This document shows, piece by piece, positions 43,551-52,803 of a stretch of 64,000 bases of DNA. The stretch is taken from NCBI RefSeq assembly GCF_000196855.1, contig NC_014319.1, positions 1,860,001-1,924,000 of the forward strand, in the 5' to 3' direction. The number at the start of each line of letters is the position of its first letter. Position 1 is the stretch's first letter. The stretch is from Leuconostoc gasicomitatum LMG 18811 (lineage in GTDB: Bacteria; Bacillota; Bacilli; Lactobacillales; Lactobacillaceae). The translations under genes were made by a program, and so were the position numbers. The notes under the pieces are model-generated. The model had not been told where the DNA came from. It was given only the letters and a program-made list of their open reading frames with translations, and made no database searches.

Positions 43551-43850
43551 TCAACGTTCATCCTCATCGATCTGATTAATTTTATCAAAAACACGGAAAA
43601 GATTTTCCATCTCGGTTAATTTATATTTTTTCAAATTACGGTCATATACAATTTCTGATTGAACTGACTCACCAACTTGCAAGTCATGCAAAAAAGCACG
43701 GATTTCAGAAATATCACGTTGTACGGTTTTTCGACCAATAAAAAACATATCTTCGATTTCTTCAATAGATAAGGCTCGTCGACTAATCAATGCTGAGTAG
43801 AGTCTCAGAATGCGTTGTTTGTCATTAAATACCGTTTTACGTGCTGACAT
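43551..43850 (-). CDS. Small HTH (DeoR/HTH_11-type) protein
   Basis: The 99-aa protein consists of a winged helix ('LSIEEIEDMFFIGRKTVQRDISEI') followed by a short acidic tail (INQIDEDER). It looks like the DNA-binding part of YafY/DeoR-like regulators but lacks the WYL or effector domain, so it is either a stand-alone small regulator or a truncation. No sensory domain is present. It is divergent from the 133-aa gene at 43948, which may be its target. Confidence 0.65.
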   Translation of the reverse strand: MSARKTVFNDKQRILRLYSALISRRALSIEEIEDMFFIGRKTVQRDISEIRAFLHDLQVGESVQSEIVYDRNLKKYKLTEMENLFRVFDKINQIDEDER

Positions 43851-43947
43851 AATTTTCCCCAGATTTAAATGTTAAATTTATTGTACCAAATAAAACAAAT
43901 GTTCGGTACAATAAAGTTATAAATATTTTATATGAAAGGTTTAAACT

Positions 43948-44349
43948 ATGTCATTCTTTAACTTATTTAAAAAGAAAAATTCAGATACAACTACCACTGA
44001 ACCAGAGTATGCACCAAATGAACCCATTACTTGGGAAAATACAACGGTGGCAGATGATTTTTTCACAGGCTATCTTGATGCCATTTCTCAATTGGAAAGT
44101 GATAAACAAACTGCTGCAGCAGAAACGCTTCGCGCTGATGAACCAACACTACAAATGGCTTTTATTGATCGTTTTGCAAAACATGTACAATCTGAAACAG
44201 CTACCATTAAAGACGCTGACGAGCGAACTGCAGCAATTATCACAGCCATAAATACCATACGCGTGCATAATAAACAGATGAATATAACAGTTCGGGCACA
44301 TTTAGCACAAACAAAGAAAAACTTAATTGGAGAACAACATGAAAATTAA
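43948..44349 (+). CDS. Unknown acidic 133-aa protein
   Basis: This soluble, mostly helical protein starts MSFFNLFKKKNSD, with a Thr/Glu-rich linker (residues 12-25) and a helical remainder ('DDFFTGYLDAISQLESDKQ'). The basic, Phe-rich start could be a membrane-associating helix. Its stop overlaps the next gene by 11 bases, so it is coupled to the PEBP-family gene. AAAGG lies upstream. I do not recognise the family. Confidence 0.6.
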   Translation: MSFFNLFKKKNSDTTTTEPEYAPNEPITWENTTVADDFFTGYLDAISQLESDKQTAAAETLRADEPTLQMAFIDRFAKHVQSETATIKDADERTAAIITAINTIRVHNKQMNITVRAHLAQTKKNLIGEQHEN

Positions 44350-44845
44350 CGTCACTTTAGAAAATGGTTTGATTCCCGATAAATATGCCAAGCATGCACC
44401 GATGCTTTACCGAACAAATGATATGCCAACGGTAAACTTTCCCGTGATCATTCATGATATCCCTGAGGGCACACAATCTCTATCTATTAGCCTGATTGAT
44501 TATGATGCCGTACCAGTTACTGGATTTCCATGGATTCACTGGCTAGCAGCTAATTTGCCTGTCGATGACATTCCTGAAAATCTCCGTGCTACACACAAAG
44601 GCATTTCTGGTACGAATTCAACATGGCATATGGTAAAAAAAGCCAACGAACCAGCTAATCCAGTAATTAATCAAGCTTACATCGGCCCTATGCCACCAGA
44701 TAAAACACATAACTATACCCTCAGTGTGTTTGCGCTTGACACAACACTTGATATTGAAGACGGCTTTTTCCTCAATGAACTGCGTACAAAAAGCAATGGT
44801 CATGTTTTAGCCAGAGCAATTTTAGAATTACCTGCACGTGCCTAA
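44339..44845 (+). CDS. PEBP-family protein (YbhB/YbcL-like)
   Basis: This 168-aa phosphatidylethanolamine-binding-type fold has 'LSISLIDYDAVPVTGFPWIHWLAANLP' spanning the DPD-like and anion-site region (residues about 46-72) and the 'YIGPMPPDKTHNYTLSVFALD' segment typical of the bacterial branch. The canonical DPDAP is DYDAV here. Function in bacteria is unclear; homologues bind ligands and may act as inhibitors. ATG 44339 has GGAG upstream; a TTG 12 bases before is the alternative. Confidence 0.82.
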   Translation: MKINVTLENGLIPDKYAKHAPMLYRTNDMPTVNFPVIIHDIPEGTQSLSISLIDYDAVPVTGFPWIHWLAANLPVDDIPENLRATHKGISGTNSTWHMVKKANEPANPVINQAYIGPMPPDKTHNYTLSVFALDTTLDIEDGFFLNELRTKSNGHVLARAILELPARA

Positions 44846-44868
44846 CACTTCTTCGGAAGTGTTTTTTT
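44844..44868 (+). terminator. Terminator with UUCG tetraloop
   Basis: ACACTTC-TTCG-GAAGTGT followed by six T, directly after the PEBP stop codon. Confidence 0.9.
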
Positions 44869-44873
44869 CTGAT

Positions 44874-45437
44874 TTAGAAATGAATTACCCAAAGATTTTG
44901 TACTAGGTTTGTTGTCCACGTCATAATAAACATATGGGCAATAAAACCAGCTAACCCAAAATAAACAATGCGTCGATCAACATGTATAACTGCTGTGGCA
45001 ATGGACTCACGGTAACGATATAATATCGCTAATATAATAGCTGATATCATGAAACTTATAACCATCTTCCCACCATAAAAAACCTGGTCTCTTAATATAT
45101 TAAAAATAGGTTCACTCAAACTTAATAACATAAAAGCCACTACTGCTAACCAATATTGTTTTAATAAGATGAACAAATTCATATCAGGTATTTCTAATAA
45201 GGTATTAACAACCAAATCATGTGCATCCCCAAAAATAGCTTGCGCATCATGGCCATCACGTTGTGCATCCAATATATCTCGTAAAATATCTAATAACATG
45301 GCTTCTACCAATTGATCTGACTTTAACGCGCCCTGCATACGTCCATAAATGACAACTTGTTCATAATACGCAGTATTCATCATGTTCAACTGTTTTTGTA
45401 ACTCATTATTTTCCCCAATAACGTCGTTGATTCTCAT
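44874..45437 (-). CDS. Four-helix membrane protein coupled to padR
   Basis: The 187-aa protein has a soluble helical N-terminal half (about 85 aa, 'MQGALKSDQLVEAMLLDILRDIL') followed by three to four membrane helices. This is the general layout of HAAS/DUF1129-like proteins that partner with PadR regulators. ATG 45437 with GGAGGG eight bases upstream overlaps the padR gene by 32 bases. Function unknown; a membrane-stress or signalling role is inferred only from the pairing. Confidence 0.65.
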   Translation of the reverse strand: MRINDVIGENNELQKQLNMMNTAYYEQVVIYGRMQGALKSDQLVEAMLLDILRDILDAQRDGHDAQAIFGDAHDLVVNTLLEIPDMNLFILLKQYWLAVVAFMLLSLSEPIFNILRDQVFYGGKMVISFMISAIILAILYRYRESIATAVIHVDRRIVYFGLAGFIAHMFIMTWTTNLVQNLWVIHF

Positions 45438-45753
45438 CAATTAATCCCTCCATATTTTGTTTTAATTGCGACCATGTTTCAATAAACAACTGCAAATGTG
45501 TTCTCCCATCAGCTGTTATTTTAAAATATTTCCGTGCTGGTCCTTCGGGTGATTTTCTCATTTCACCGACAATATATCCTTCGCGTTGTAATTTTTGTAA
45601 CGCGGGATAGATTGTGCCGTCAGATACTGTGTCAAATCCTGATTCCTGTAGCCTTTGATTTAGAACATACCCATATAACTCCTCACGAGAAATGATGAGC
45701 AACATCGCACCTTCTAGTGTGCCTTTTAATAGTTGTGTATTAAGTTTTGACAC
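45406..45753 (-). CDS. PadR-family regulator
   Basis: The 115-aa PadR protein has a winged helix ('EGAMLLIISREELYGYVLNQ', 'VSDGTIYPALQKLQREGYI') and the family's 'GPARKYFKITADGRTHL' wing end. GTG 45753 is the start because AGAGGAG lies six bases before it; the longer frame from 45825 has no RBS. TTGCAA-17-TAAACT on the minus strand (near 45833) is a likely promoter. It is translationally coupled to the membrane protein downstream. Confidence 0.85.
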   Translation of the reverse strand: MSKLNTQLLKGTLEGAMLLIISREELYGYVLNQRLQESGFDTVSDGTIYPALQKLQREGYIVGEMRKSPEGPARKYFKITADGRTHLQLFIETWSQLKQNMEGLIDENQRRYWGK

Positions 45754-45878
45754 GTGTCTCTCCTCTAACTTGTAAAACAATGTAGCTGTTTGACATAGTT
45801 TAACATTGCCTACCTCGTTTTGCAAGATAGCATTTTAATGGTTTTTTATGCATTAATTCATTTATATCCATGTAAATG

Positions 45879-45906
45879 TTGCATACTAATTGTATTTAAA
45901 TACATA
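45879..45906 (+). promoter_or_regulatory. argC promoter with ARG-box-like palindrome
   Basis: TTGCAT (45879-45884) and TACATA (45901-45906) are 16 bases apart. TGTATTTAAATACA (45891-45904), a perfect 14-base palindrome resembling the ArgR box, overlaps the -10. It suggests arginine-dependent repression. Confidence 0.6.
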
Positions 45907-45948
45907 TAGGTTTATATTTATAACATTAACTACTCAAGGAGGCACAAC

Positions 45949-46989
45949 ATGAATAAAAAAATAATCAATGTCGCAATTGTCGGTGTTACCGGTTACGGCG
46001 GTCTTGAATTGCTGCGCTTATTACATAATCATCCTACCGTTCATGTTGTGTCAATCCATAATACCTCAAACGATTCAGAAGATATTAGCGTCAGTTACCC
46101 ACATCTGCAATCTATGTATAAAATAGCGCCAACCCCTTTTGATCCTTTGCATATTATGCAGTCTACTGATTTAGTTTTTTTTGCCACTTCTAGTGGTGTG
46201 TCAAAGGATTTGGTACAACAATTTATTGAAGCTAATTTTCCGGTAATTGATTTGTCCGGTGATTTTCGACTTAACGCCCCTGACTATGAAGTTTGGTACA
46301 AGAAGACACCTGCGCCGCAATCTTTATTAGATCAAGCTAATTATAGCCTCGCTGATTTTTACCAAAATGATAGTCACTATATTGCAAACCCTGGTTGTTA
46401 CGCTACAGCAACATTATTAGCCTTAGCACCCCTTGCTCAGCAGCAATTATTAGATCAAGAAAACATCGTTATTGACGCTAAAAGCGGCCTCTCAGGTGCT
46501 GGTAAATCGCTCAATTTATCAAGTCACTTTGTCAACGTCAATGAAAATTTCAGCATGTACAAGCCAAACCACCATCAGCACATCCCAGAAATTACACAAC
46601 AATTAAAACACTGGCAATCAAACATTGATCATATCCAATTCACAACATCATTACTCCCCATCAATCGTGGCATTTTTGTTAGTGCTTATGTTAAATTAAC
46701 CAAGCAATTATCAGCTGATACCCTACAAAAAATTTTTGAAGACACTTATAAAAATAAACCATTTGTGCGTGTCATGCCTAAAGATCAACTACCAGATATT
46801 AAACAGGTCGTTGGTACCAATTTTGCAGATATTGGATTAACCTATAACCCTAATACAAAATATCTCACAATTGTCAGTGTCATTGATAATATGATCAAAG
46901 GTGCCGCTGGTCAAGCAATTCAGAATATGAATCATCTTTTTAACCTAGATGAGACAACTGGTTTACAATTAATAGCTCAGTACGCTTAA
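45949..46989 (+). CDS. argC: N-acetyl-gamma-glutamyl-phosphate reductase
   Basis: This 346-aa enzyme carries out the third step of ornithine synthesis, NADPH reduction of N-acetylglutamyl phosphate. It shows the nucleotide loop GVTGYGGLELLRLL, active Cys150 in NPGCYATAT, and His in 'YKPNHHQHIPEI'. It is the first gene of argCJBD with AAGGAGG before the start. Gaps within the operon are 20-30 bases. It makes N-acetylglutamate semialdehyde for ArgD. Confidence 0.95.
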   Translation: MNKKIINVAIVGVTGYGGLELLRLLHNHPTVHVVSIHNTSNDSEDISVSYPHLQSMYKIAPTPFDPLHIMQSTDLVFFATSSGVSKDLVQQFIEANFPVIDLSGDFRLNAPDYEVWYKKTPAPQSLLDQANYSLADFYQNDSHYIANPGCYATATLLALAPLAQQQLLDQENIVIDAKSGLSGAGKSLNLSSHFVNVNENFSMYKPNHHQHIPEITQQLKHWQSNIDHIQFTTSLLPINRGIFVSAYVKLTKQLSADTLQKIFEDTYKNKPFVRVMPKDQLPDIKQVVGTNFADIGLTYNPNTKYLTIVSVIDNMIKGAAGQAIQNMNHLFNLDETTGLQLIAQYA

Positions 46990-47017
46990 CAGAAACTTTC
47001 ATGAACAGGAAAACATT

Positions 47018-48232
47018 ATGACAGAATTACTGCAAAAAATCCATCAACTTAATACTGCTGACATTGCTGCACCATTAGGATTTCACGGTGATGGTCAACA
47101 TGTCGGTTTAAAACACAAATCAAAAGATCTTGGTTGGATTTACAGTGAGACACCTGCTGCTGTGGCGGGTGTCTTTACAACAAATCAAGTACAAGCAGCA
47201 CCAGTTCAACTCAACAAAGTCACCATTAAAAATGGCGAATTACAAGCTATTATCGTGAACTCCGGCAATGCTAATGCTGTCACTGGCAACATTGGACTCG
47301 AACACGCAAAAATCATGCAAGAAACAACTGCAAAAGTTTTGAATATTGACGCTAGTTTAGTTGGTGTTGCTTCCACAGGCATTATCGGCCAAATTTTGCC
47401 TATTGATAAAGTTGTTGCCGGTATTCATCAACTCAACATTGATGGCGACACGAACGGCTTTGCTCACGCTATTATGACAACTGACACGCAGGAAAAGTCA
47501 ATTACTATCCAAAGCAATATTGGTGGTCATCTTGTCACAATGAGTGGCGTTGCCAAAGGTTCTGGTATGATTCATCCAAATATGGCAACTATGCTTGGCT
47601 TTATAACAACAGATGTTAGTGTGACATCTGATTTACTACAACAGGCTTTATCTGACGACGTTGAAACCAGCTTTAATCAAATTACGATTGATGGTGACAC
47701 AAGCACTAATGATATGGTGCTCGTTATGGCAAATGGACTGGCTGGGAATGCAACAATTACAACCGCCTCTGAGGACTACGATCACTTTAAAACCATGTTG
47801 CACACTGTAACAACAGCACTTGCCATTGACATTGCTAGTGACGGTGAAGGCGCCACAAAATTATTATCCGTGACAGTTAATAACGGCCACTCCGAATTAG
47901 ATGCACGTATGGTAGCAAAAAAAGTCGTTGGTTCATCTCTTGTTAAGACAGCGATGTTTGGCAAAGATCCAAACTGGGGTCGTATTATCGCAGCCATTGG
48001 TGCCAGTGATGTGACTATTAATCCAAATATAATCGACATTGCGCTTAACGATATACCCGTTATGACAGCCGGCGCACCGGTTGAATTTAATCAGGAAGTG
48101 ATGTCTCAATCACTAGAACAAAAAAATATTGCTATTGCTATTAATTTACACAATGGTGCAGCTCATGGTCAAGCATGGGGATCTGATTTAACTTATGAAT
48201 ACGTTAAAATCAATGCACTTTACACAACATGA
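47018..48232 (+). CDS. argJ: Ornithine acetyltransferase / N-acetylglutamate synthase
   Basis: This 404-aa Ntn-like enzyme cuts itself into alpha and beta chains before nucleophile Thr191 in 'KGSGMIHPNMATMLG'. It moves the acetyl group from acetylornithine to glutamate, making the pathway cyclic, and in many species also uses acetyl-CoA. No argA or argE is needed or seen here. The second half has 'DGEGATKLLSVTV' and 'FGKDPNWGRIIAAIGAS', both conserved. A bifunctional role is likely because no other acetylglutamate synthase is in the operon. Confidence 0.95.
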   Translation: MTELLQKIHQLNTADIAAPLGFHGDGQHVGLKHKSKDLGWIYSETPAAVAGVFTTNQVQAAPVQLNKVTIKNGELQAIIVNSGNANAVTGNIGLEHAKIMQETTAKVLNIDASLVGVASTGIIGQILPIDKVVAGIHQLNIDGDTNGFAHAIMTTDTQEKSITIQSNIGGHLVTMSGVAKGSGMIHPNMATMLGFITTDVSVTSDLLQQALSDDVETSFNQITIDGDTSTNDMVLVMANGLAGNATITTASEDYDHFKTMLHTVTTALAIDIASDGEGATKLLSVTVNNGHSELDARMVAKKVVGSSLVKTAMFGKDPNWGRIIAAIGASDVTINPNIIDIALNDIPVMTAGAPVEFNQEVMSQSLEQKNIAIAINLHNGAAHGQAWGSDLTYEYVKINALYTT

Positions 48233-48254
48233 TTACCATGTAGGAGGATGACAC

Positions 48255-48992
48255 ATGACCAAAAAAATAGTTATTAAAATTGGCGGTACTGCTGCCGCTC
48301 AACTCACACCCGCCTTTTTTGAAACAATCAAAAACTGGCAAAAACAGCATGCCAAAATTGTCATAGTTCATGGTGGTGGTAACCATATCTCATCTTTGAT
48401 GGCACAACTCAACGAACCAATTCAAAAAATTAATGGCATTCGTTTCACCACACAAAATGGTATTAATATCACTAAAATGGCTTTGTTGGGACAAGTGCAA
48501 CCTGCACTTATTGAAGCGTTTCGTCAAAATGCGGTGTCAGCTATTGGTCTAAACGCCGGTAGCAACCAATTATTAACTGGTCATGTTTTGGATCAAGATG
48601 TTTATGGCTACGTTGGCGCTATTCATCAAGTCAATACACAACTCATTCATAATATGTGGCAACAACATCTAGTCCCTATTATTGCGCCATTAGCTATCTC
48701 AAATGATGGTCAGTGGCTCAATGTTAACGCTGATCATGCGGCTACTGCTATTGCCAAATACCTACAAGCTGACGAACTTTATTTATTAACTGATGTTTCC
48801 GGCGTTAAAGTCAGTGGCAACATTCTACAAGAATTAACACCAGAAAAAGCACTTGAGCTACAAACATCAAATATTATCACTGGTGGTATGATTCCTAAAA
48901 TAAATAGTGCCCTTGATGCCGTTCAACGTGGTGTGCATAATGTTCATATCACAAATACCGTGACTCATCCCGGCACAATTGTCACACTGTAA
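48255..48992 (+). CDS. argB: Acetylglutamate kinase
   Basis: The 245-aa amino-acid kinase phosphorylates N-acetylglutamate with ATP. Seen are VIKIGGTAA (ATP site), VHGGGNHIS (substrate loop), 'VNADHAATAIA' and 'TGGMIPKINSALDAV' (ATP/Mg loop). Its length is short compared with arginine-sensitive AGKs, which carry an N-terminal helix. This suggests that it is not feedback-inhibited by arginine, as in E. coli-type enzymes. TAGGAGGATGACAC precedes ATG 48255. Confidence 0.94.
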   Translation: MTKKIVIKIGGTAAAQLTPAFFETIKNWQKQHAKIVIVHGGGNHISSLMAQLNEPIQKINGIRFTTQNGINITKMALLGQVQPALIEAFRQNAVSAIGLNAGSNQLLTGHVLDQDVYGYVGAIHQVNTQLIHNMWQQHLVPIIAPLAISNDGQWLNVNADHAATAIAKYLQADELYLLTDVSGVKVSGNILQELTPEKALELQTSNIITGGMIPKINSALDAVQRGVHNVHITNTVTHPGTIVTL

Positions 48993-49015
48993 CGAAATTT
49001 TTAAGGAGAATAAAA

Positions 49016-50137
49016 ATGCCTCTATTTCCAAACTATCATCGTGCACCAGTCACATTTGTATCAGCAAAAAACGCTACTTGGTTTGATGACCAAAATCAAG
49101 CCTATAGCGACTTATCAAGCGGTATTGGCGTCTATAATGTCGGCGCTAATAATCCTAAAGTTGTCGCTGCACTAACAAAACAAGCAGAAAAAATATGGCA
49201 CGTACCTAATTTGTACCTGAATCCTTTACAAGAACAAGTTGCAGAAAAGCTTGGCGGTGACAGCTACACTGCTTACTTTGCCAATTCTGGCGCTGAATCC
49301 AACGAAGCTGCTATCAAGTTAGCACGCTTAGCAACTGGAAAATCGACCATCATTTCATTTTCAAATTCATTCCATGGCCGTACTTACGCCGCAATGGCTG
49401 CTACTGGACAAGATAGTATTCACGCCGGACTACCAATGCTTGCTGGTTTTGAATACGCAGTATTTAATGATATTAATAGTGTCAAAACACTCCTAACAGA
49501 TGATATTGCTGCTATTATGCTGGAATTAGTTCAAGGTGAGGGTGGTGTCATTCCTGCCGAACCTGAATTTGTTAAAGCACTTGTCAAATTAGCCCATGAT
49601 AATAATATTCTCATTCTAATTGATGAAGTTCAGACTGGTATGGGTCGTACAGGCACAAAATTCGCTTTTGAACATTACAATTTTGAACCGGATATTTTCA
49701 CAAGTGCTAAAGGGTTAGCTAACGGTATCCCAGTAGGTGCAATGCTTGCCAAAAATGTATTAGCCCCCGCATTGGCCTATGGTACACATGGATCAACATT
49801 TGGTGGCAATCCCTTAGTTATGGCGTCAGCCAACGTGACCCTTGACGTCTTGGACAACCTATTACCTGAATTGCAGACAAAAATCACTATATTATGGCAA
49901 AAATTAGCTGAATTCAATCATTTAAATGTCGTAACCGATGTTCGTGGTCTTGGTATGATGGCTGGTATAGCTTTAACTATTCCTGTAAATGAAGTCGTTT
50001 CCGATTTATTAAATGAACAAATCATTGTCTTATCAGCTGGTCAGAACACCTTACGCTTATTGCCTCCGCTGACCATTCCAACGGAACAATTGTTAGAATC
50101 ACTTGATAAAATTAAAAAATATCTTTCTGAAAAATAA
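49016..50137 (+). CDS. argD: Acetylornithine aminotransferase
   Basis: The 373-aa class III PLP aminotransferase converts N-acetylglutamate semialdehyde to N-acetylornithine. It shows 'FANSGAESNEAAIKLAR', Asp in 'ILIDEVQTGMGRTG' and PLP Lys232 in 'TSAKGLANGIPVGAM'. It is the last gene of the operon, 23 bases after argB. No terminator is evident before the tRNA promoter that begins four bases after its stop, so transcripts may read into the tRNA. Confidence 0.94.
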   Translation: MPLFPNYHRAPVTFVSAKNATWFDDQNQAYSDLSSGIGVYNVGANNPKVVAALTKQAEKIWHVPNLYLNPLQEQVAEKLGGDSYTAYFANSGAESNEAAIKLARLATGKSTIISFSNSFHGRTYAAMAATGQDSIHAGLPMLAGFEYAVFNDINSVKTLLTDDIAAIMLELVQGEGGVIPAEPEFVKALVKLAHDNNILILIDEVQTGMGRTGTKFAFEHYNFEPDIFTSAKGLANGIPVGAMLAKNVLAPALAYGTHGSTFGGNPLVMASANVTLDVLDNLLPELQTKITILWQKLAEFNHLNVVTDVRGLGMMAGIALTIPVNEVVSDLLNEQIIVLSAGQNTLRLLPPLTIPTEQLLESLDKIKKYLSEK

Positions 50138-50140
50138 GTG

Positions 50141-50169
50141 TTGACATTTATTTTTAATCTTGATATACT
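50141..50169 (+). promoter_or_regulatory. tRNA-Asn promoter
   Basis: TTGACA (50141-50146) and TATACT (50164-50169) with exactly 17 bases between, 24 bases before the tRNA. This is a near-consensus sigma-A promoter. Confidence 0.9.
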
Positions 50170-50193
50170 TTAGTAGTTGTTTAAACAACTCAT

Positions 50194-50265
50194 TGCTCCA
50201 TAGTTCAGCGGTAGAATAGCACACTGTTAATGTGATGGTCCCTGGTTCGATCCCAGGTGGAGCAG
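50194..50265 (+). tRNA. tRNA-Asn (anticodon GTT)
   Basis: The cloverleaf is complete: acceptor TGCTCCA/TGGAGCA, D stem GTTC/GAAT, anticodon loop CTGTTAA giving GTT (Asn), T arm CCTGG-TTCGATC-CCAGG, discriminator G. CCA is not encoded. The top anticodon-stem pair is G-A. It has its own promoter after argD. An IS3 remnant begins about 27 bases downstream. Confidence 0.92.
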
Positions 50266-50291
50266 TCTCAAAAAGAAACATCATCAAATTG

Positions 50292-50393
50292 AAGAAAACC
50301 CGATAACTTGGACAGCATAAAAATCTGTTCAGAAAGTTATCGGGTTTTCTTATGTCAAAATATTCAAATGAATTTAAACTCATGGTTGTCTAG
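50292..50393 (+). mobile_element. IS3 family remnant with 5' end and start of orfA
   Basis: AAGAAAACCCGATAACTT (50292-50309) and its perfect complement (50334-50351) form an 18-base hairpin containing an IS150-like end (AACTTGGACAGCATAAA). It is followed at once by ATG 50352 and 13 codons, MSKYSNEFKLMVV, the start of an IS3 orfA, cut by TAG. Such hairpins before IS3 transposases limit read-in transcription. The rest is deleted. Confidence 0.7.
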
Positions 50394-50543
50394 TCAAAAT
50401 AAATATGAAATTACTGGTTCTGCTAAATATTTTTGAGATAAACCGTTATACATTTCAGAACTAAATGGTACTTTGATAGCACCAAAAGTTAGAGGTGTTG
50501 TTGCATTAACCATAACTCATTTGCCATCACAATCATTACGTAC

Positions 50544-51137
50544 TCACTTAACATCACGACCACCTGCAAAAAATGCTGGTAAAATAATTTCATCAACAAT
50601 AGCAACAACATCTTGTGAAACTAATTCGTGAATTAAAATGCCATGATAACGTAAAATTTCAAATAACAACAACCTCACACGTTCACTTGGCGTATGCTGT
50701 AATTCATCTCGTTGAATAGCATGACTCACAAACCCGTTTACTAAGGCTAAATCCGACCGATAAGCTTGCATCATAATGCGTCGCGCAGTTGGTGAACCTA
50801 AGCTGAATTCCGTGGCAGCGGCGTGAATAAATTCGTCATTCATATGTGAACCATGAGACTGAAAAAATTCACCTATAGCAATTAAATCTCCACGTAAACT
50901 CCCCGTATCAATCACAACTGTGTCCCAATTATGTTGCATGTTTTGTTGTGCAATGGCATCATGCACTAATTCAAATACTGTATCCCAACGACGATATAAA
51001 ACACTACGACTTGTTTTAGCTTCGCGCGCGATTTGCGCAAAAGTCGTTTTATCGTAGCCATCACGCTCTAAAATATTAAGTGTCACGTTATAAATTGTTG
51101 TCTCGAGGTTGTCCCCGCGTCTTCTAGTTTCTGTCAT
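50544..51137 (-). CDS. TetR-family regulator of the adjacent MFS pump
   Basis: This 197-aa protein has an N-terminal HTH ('YDKTTFAQIAREAKTSRSVLYRRW') and a C-terminal TetR_C_16-like domain. It is divergent from the DHA2 transporter gene with 122 bases between starts that carry a perfect palindrome (51224-51246) and two related half-repeats. It probably represses the pump and itself. Confidence 0.85.
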   Translation of the reverse strand: MTETRRRGDNLETTIYNVTLNILERDGYDKTTFAQIAREAKTSRSVLYRRWDTVFELVHDAIAQQNMQHNWDTVVIDTGSLRGDLIAIGEFFQSHGSHMNDEFIHAAATEFSLGSPTARRIMMQAYRSDLALVNGFVSHAIQRDELQHTPSERVRLLLFEILRYHGILIHELVSQDVVAIVDEIILPAFFAGGRDVK

Positions 51138-51192
51138 AACTCTAGTTTAACATATTTAAGATACGCATTGCACCTTGTGGTCCTTAAAAAAG

Positions 51193-51246
51193 TTGACCAG
51201 TTTAGATACACAACGTATCATAATTTAAGTACACGATGTACTTAAA
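51193..51246 (+). promoter_or_regulatory. MFS promoter and TetR operator
   Basis: TTGACC (51193-51198) and TATCAT (51216-51221), 17 bases apart. TTTAAGTACA-CGA-TGTACTTAAA (51224-51246) is a perfect 10+3+10 palindrome at the start point. GATAC-ACAAC-GTATC (51205-51219) overlaps the -10. Further similar bases (TTTAAGATACGC) lie near 51157. Confidence 0.72.
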
Positions 51247-51259
51247 AAAGGAGTTATCT

Positions 51260-52690
51260 ATGTTAGATAAAAAACAAAACAAAGTCCCACAAGATCTTAT
51301 GACAATGGCATGGATTCTTGTGTTAGGCTCCCTTGCACCTATGCTTGATGGCACAATGGTAAACATTGCTATTCCACACTTCGTCACAACATTTCATAGC
51401 ACTTTAGCCCACGTTCAGTGGATTGCAAGTGCATATTTACTCACAATGGGTATTGCGATTCCTTTTTCTGGTTGGTTATTAAATCGGTTTGATGGCCGTT
51501 TAGCTTATTTTTGGGCCCAAGTCATTTTTCTGGTCGGTTCAATCATTGCATCACTATCACCAAATTTAAATTGGTTAATTGTTGCACGTATTATACAAGG
51601 ATTCGGTGCAGGATTATTAATTCCAATGCTGACGACTTTGCTAGTACAACAGGCTGGTCCTTATTTTCGGAAACTCATGATTGTTGTTGGGTTACCTATG
51701 ATGTTAGGTCCAATTTTCGGTCCAATTATTGGTGGCCTTATTATGAACTCTGCTTCTTGGGAATGGATTTTCTTGGTCAACGTACCAGTCAGCCTGTTAG
51801 CTATTATTGACATTTTTTGGAAGTTACCACACATGCCAGCTCAAAACACCAGCAAACCATTTGATTTAGTTGGTACCTTATTGATGGGCGGTTTTGTGAC
51901 AGCTTTAATTTATGCTGTTGTTAAGGCAGATAAGACACTTTGGAATGGCGAAACTAAACCTTTTATTATATTGGGTATTGCTTTGCTCATTTTATATCTG
52001 ATTTGGGCCTATATTCGTAAAGAAACCGCCGTTTTACCTTTACATTTGTTTAAATTCCATTCATATGTCGGTGCCACAGTTGGCTTGATTTTAGCATCCA
52101 TCATCATGAACGGTACATCTCTATTGTTGACGACCTACTTTCAATCAGCACGTGGATTTAGTGCCCTAAATGCCTCATATGCATTGATTCCACAGGGTAT
52201 TGGTATGTTCTTGGCACGTCCTTTAACGGGTAAATTAATGGATAAATTGGGCGTACGCAATTTGGTATTCGGTAGTCTTATCTTAGTTGTTGCAGGATTA
52301 GTTGCTTTGACACAAGTTGATGAAACAACCAGCATGTGGCTGATTAGTGTTATTCTCTTTATTAGTGGTGTTGGCATCAACACGGTTTTTGTACCATTGA
52401 TGACTGACGCCTACACGGGGATGCCTAAACAAGATGTCCCAGAAGCTACCATTGGTACTCGTATTTTCCAAAATGTTGGTGGCGCATATGGCACATCGTT
52501 AGTTTCTATGGTTGTTTCTAACAAGTTTACCCAGTTGTTGACACAACAACAAACTGCATTAACTTCGCACCCAAATTTGGCACAACATTTATATTCTACG
52601 GCTTTGTCAAACGGTTTTACCTGGTTAGCATGGCTTGCCTTCGCAATTGTGTTACCTTGTTTATTATTAAGTGGTAAGGAAGCTAAGTAA
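51260..52690 (+). CDS. MFS drug efflux transporter, DHA2 (EmrB/QacA) family
   Basis: The 476-aa, 14-helix exporter starts with 'LAPMLDGTMVNIAIPHFV' (helix 1) and shows 'PFSGWLLNRFDGRLAYFWAQ' (motif A) and 'MLGPIFGPIIGGLIMNSASW' (motif C). ATG 51260 has AAAAGGAG eight bases upstream; the longer frame from 51236 lies across the operator. It pairs with the divergent TetR gene. A D-for-usual change is not seen in the key motifs. The substrate is unknown. Confidence 0.9.
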   Translation: MLDKKQNKVPQDLMTMAWILVLGSLAPMLDGTMVNIAIPHFVTTFHSTLAHVQWIASAYLLTMGIAIPFSGWLLNRFDGRLAYFWAQVIFLVGSIIASLSPNLNWLIVARIIQGFGAGLLIPMLTTLLVQQAGPYFRKLMIVVGLPMMLGPIFGPIIGGLIMNSASWEWIFLVNVPVSLLAIIDIFWKLPHMPAQNTSKPFDLVGTLLMGGFVTALIYAVVKADKTLWNGETKPFIILGIALLILYLIWAYIRKETAVLPLHLFKFHSYVGATVGLILASIIMNGTSLLLTTYFQSARGFSALNASYALIPQGIGMFLARPLTGKLMDKLGVRNLVFGSLILVVAGLVALTQVDETTSMWLISVILFISGVGINTVFVPLMTDAYTGMPKQDVPEATIGTRIFQNVGGAYGTSLVSMVVSNKFTQLLTQQQTALTSHPNLAQHLYSTALSNGFTWLAWLAFAIVLPCLLLSGKEAK

Positions 52691-52803
52691 CAGGACAGGT
52701 CTACTTATAGAAATCTATCGCTAACCACGATTTGACATGGCCTAGTATATCAACAATACTAAGATATTAAACTGTAATAAAAAAGGCCGCAGTATATTTG
52801 AAG

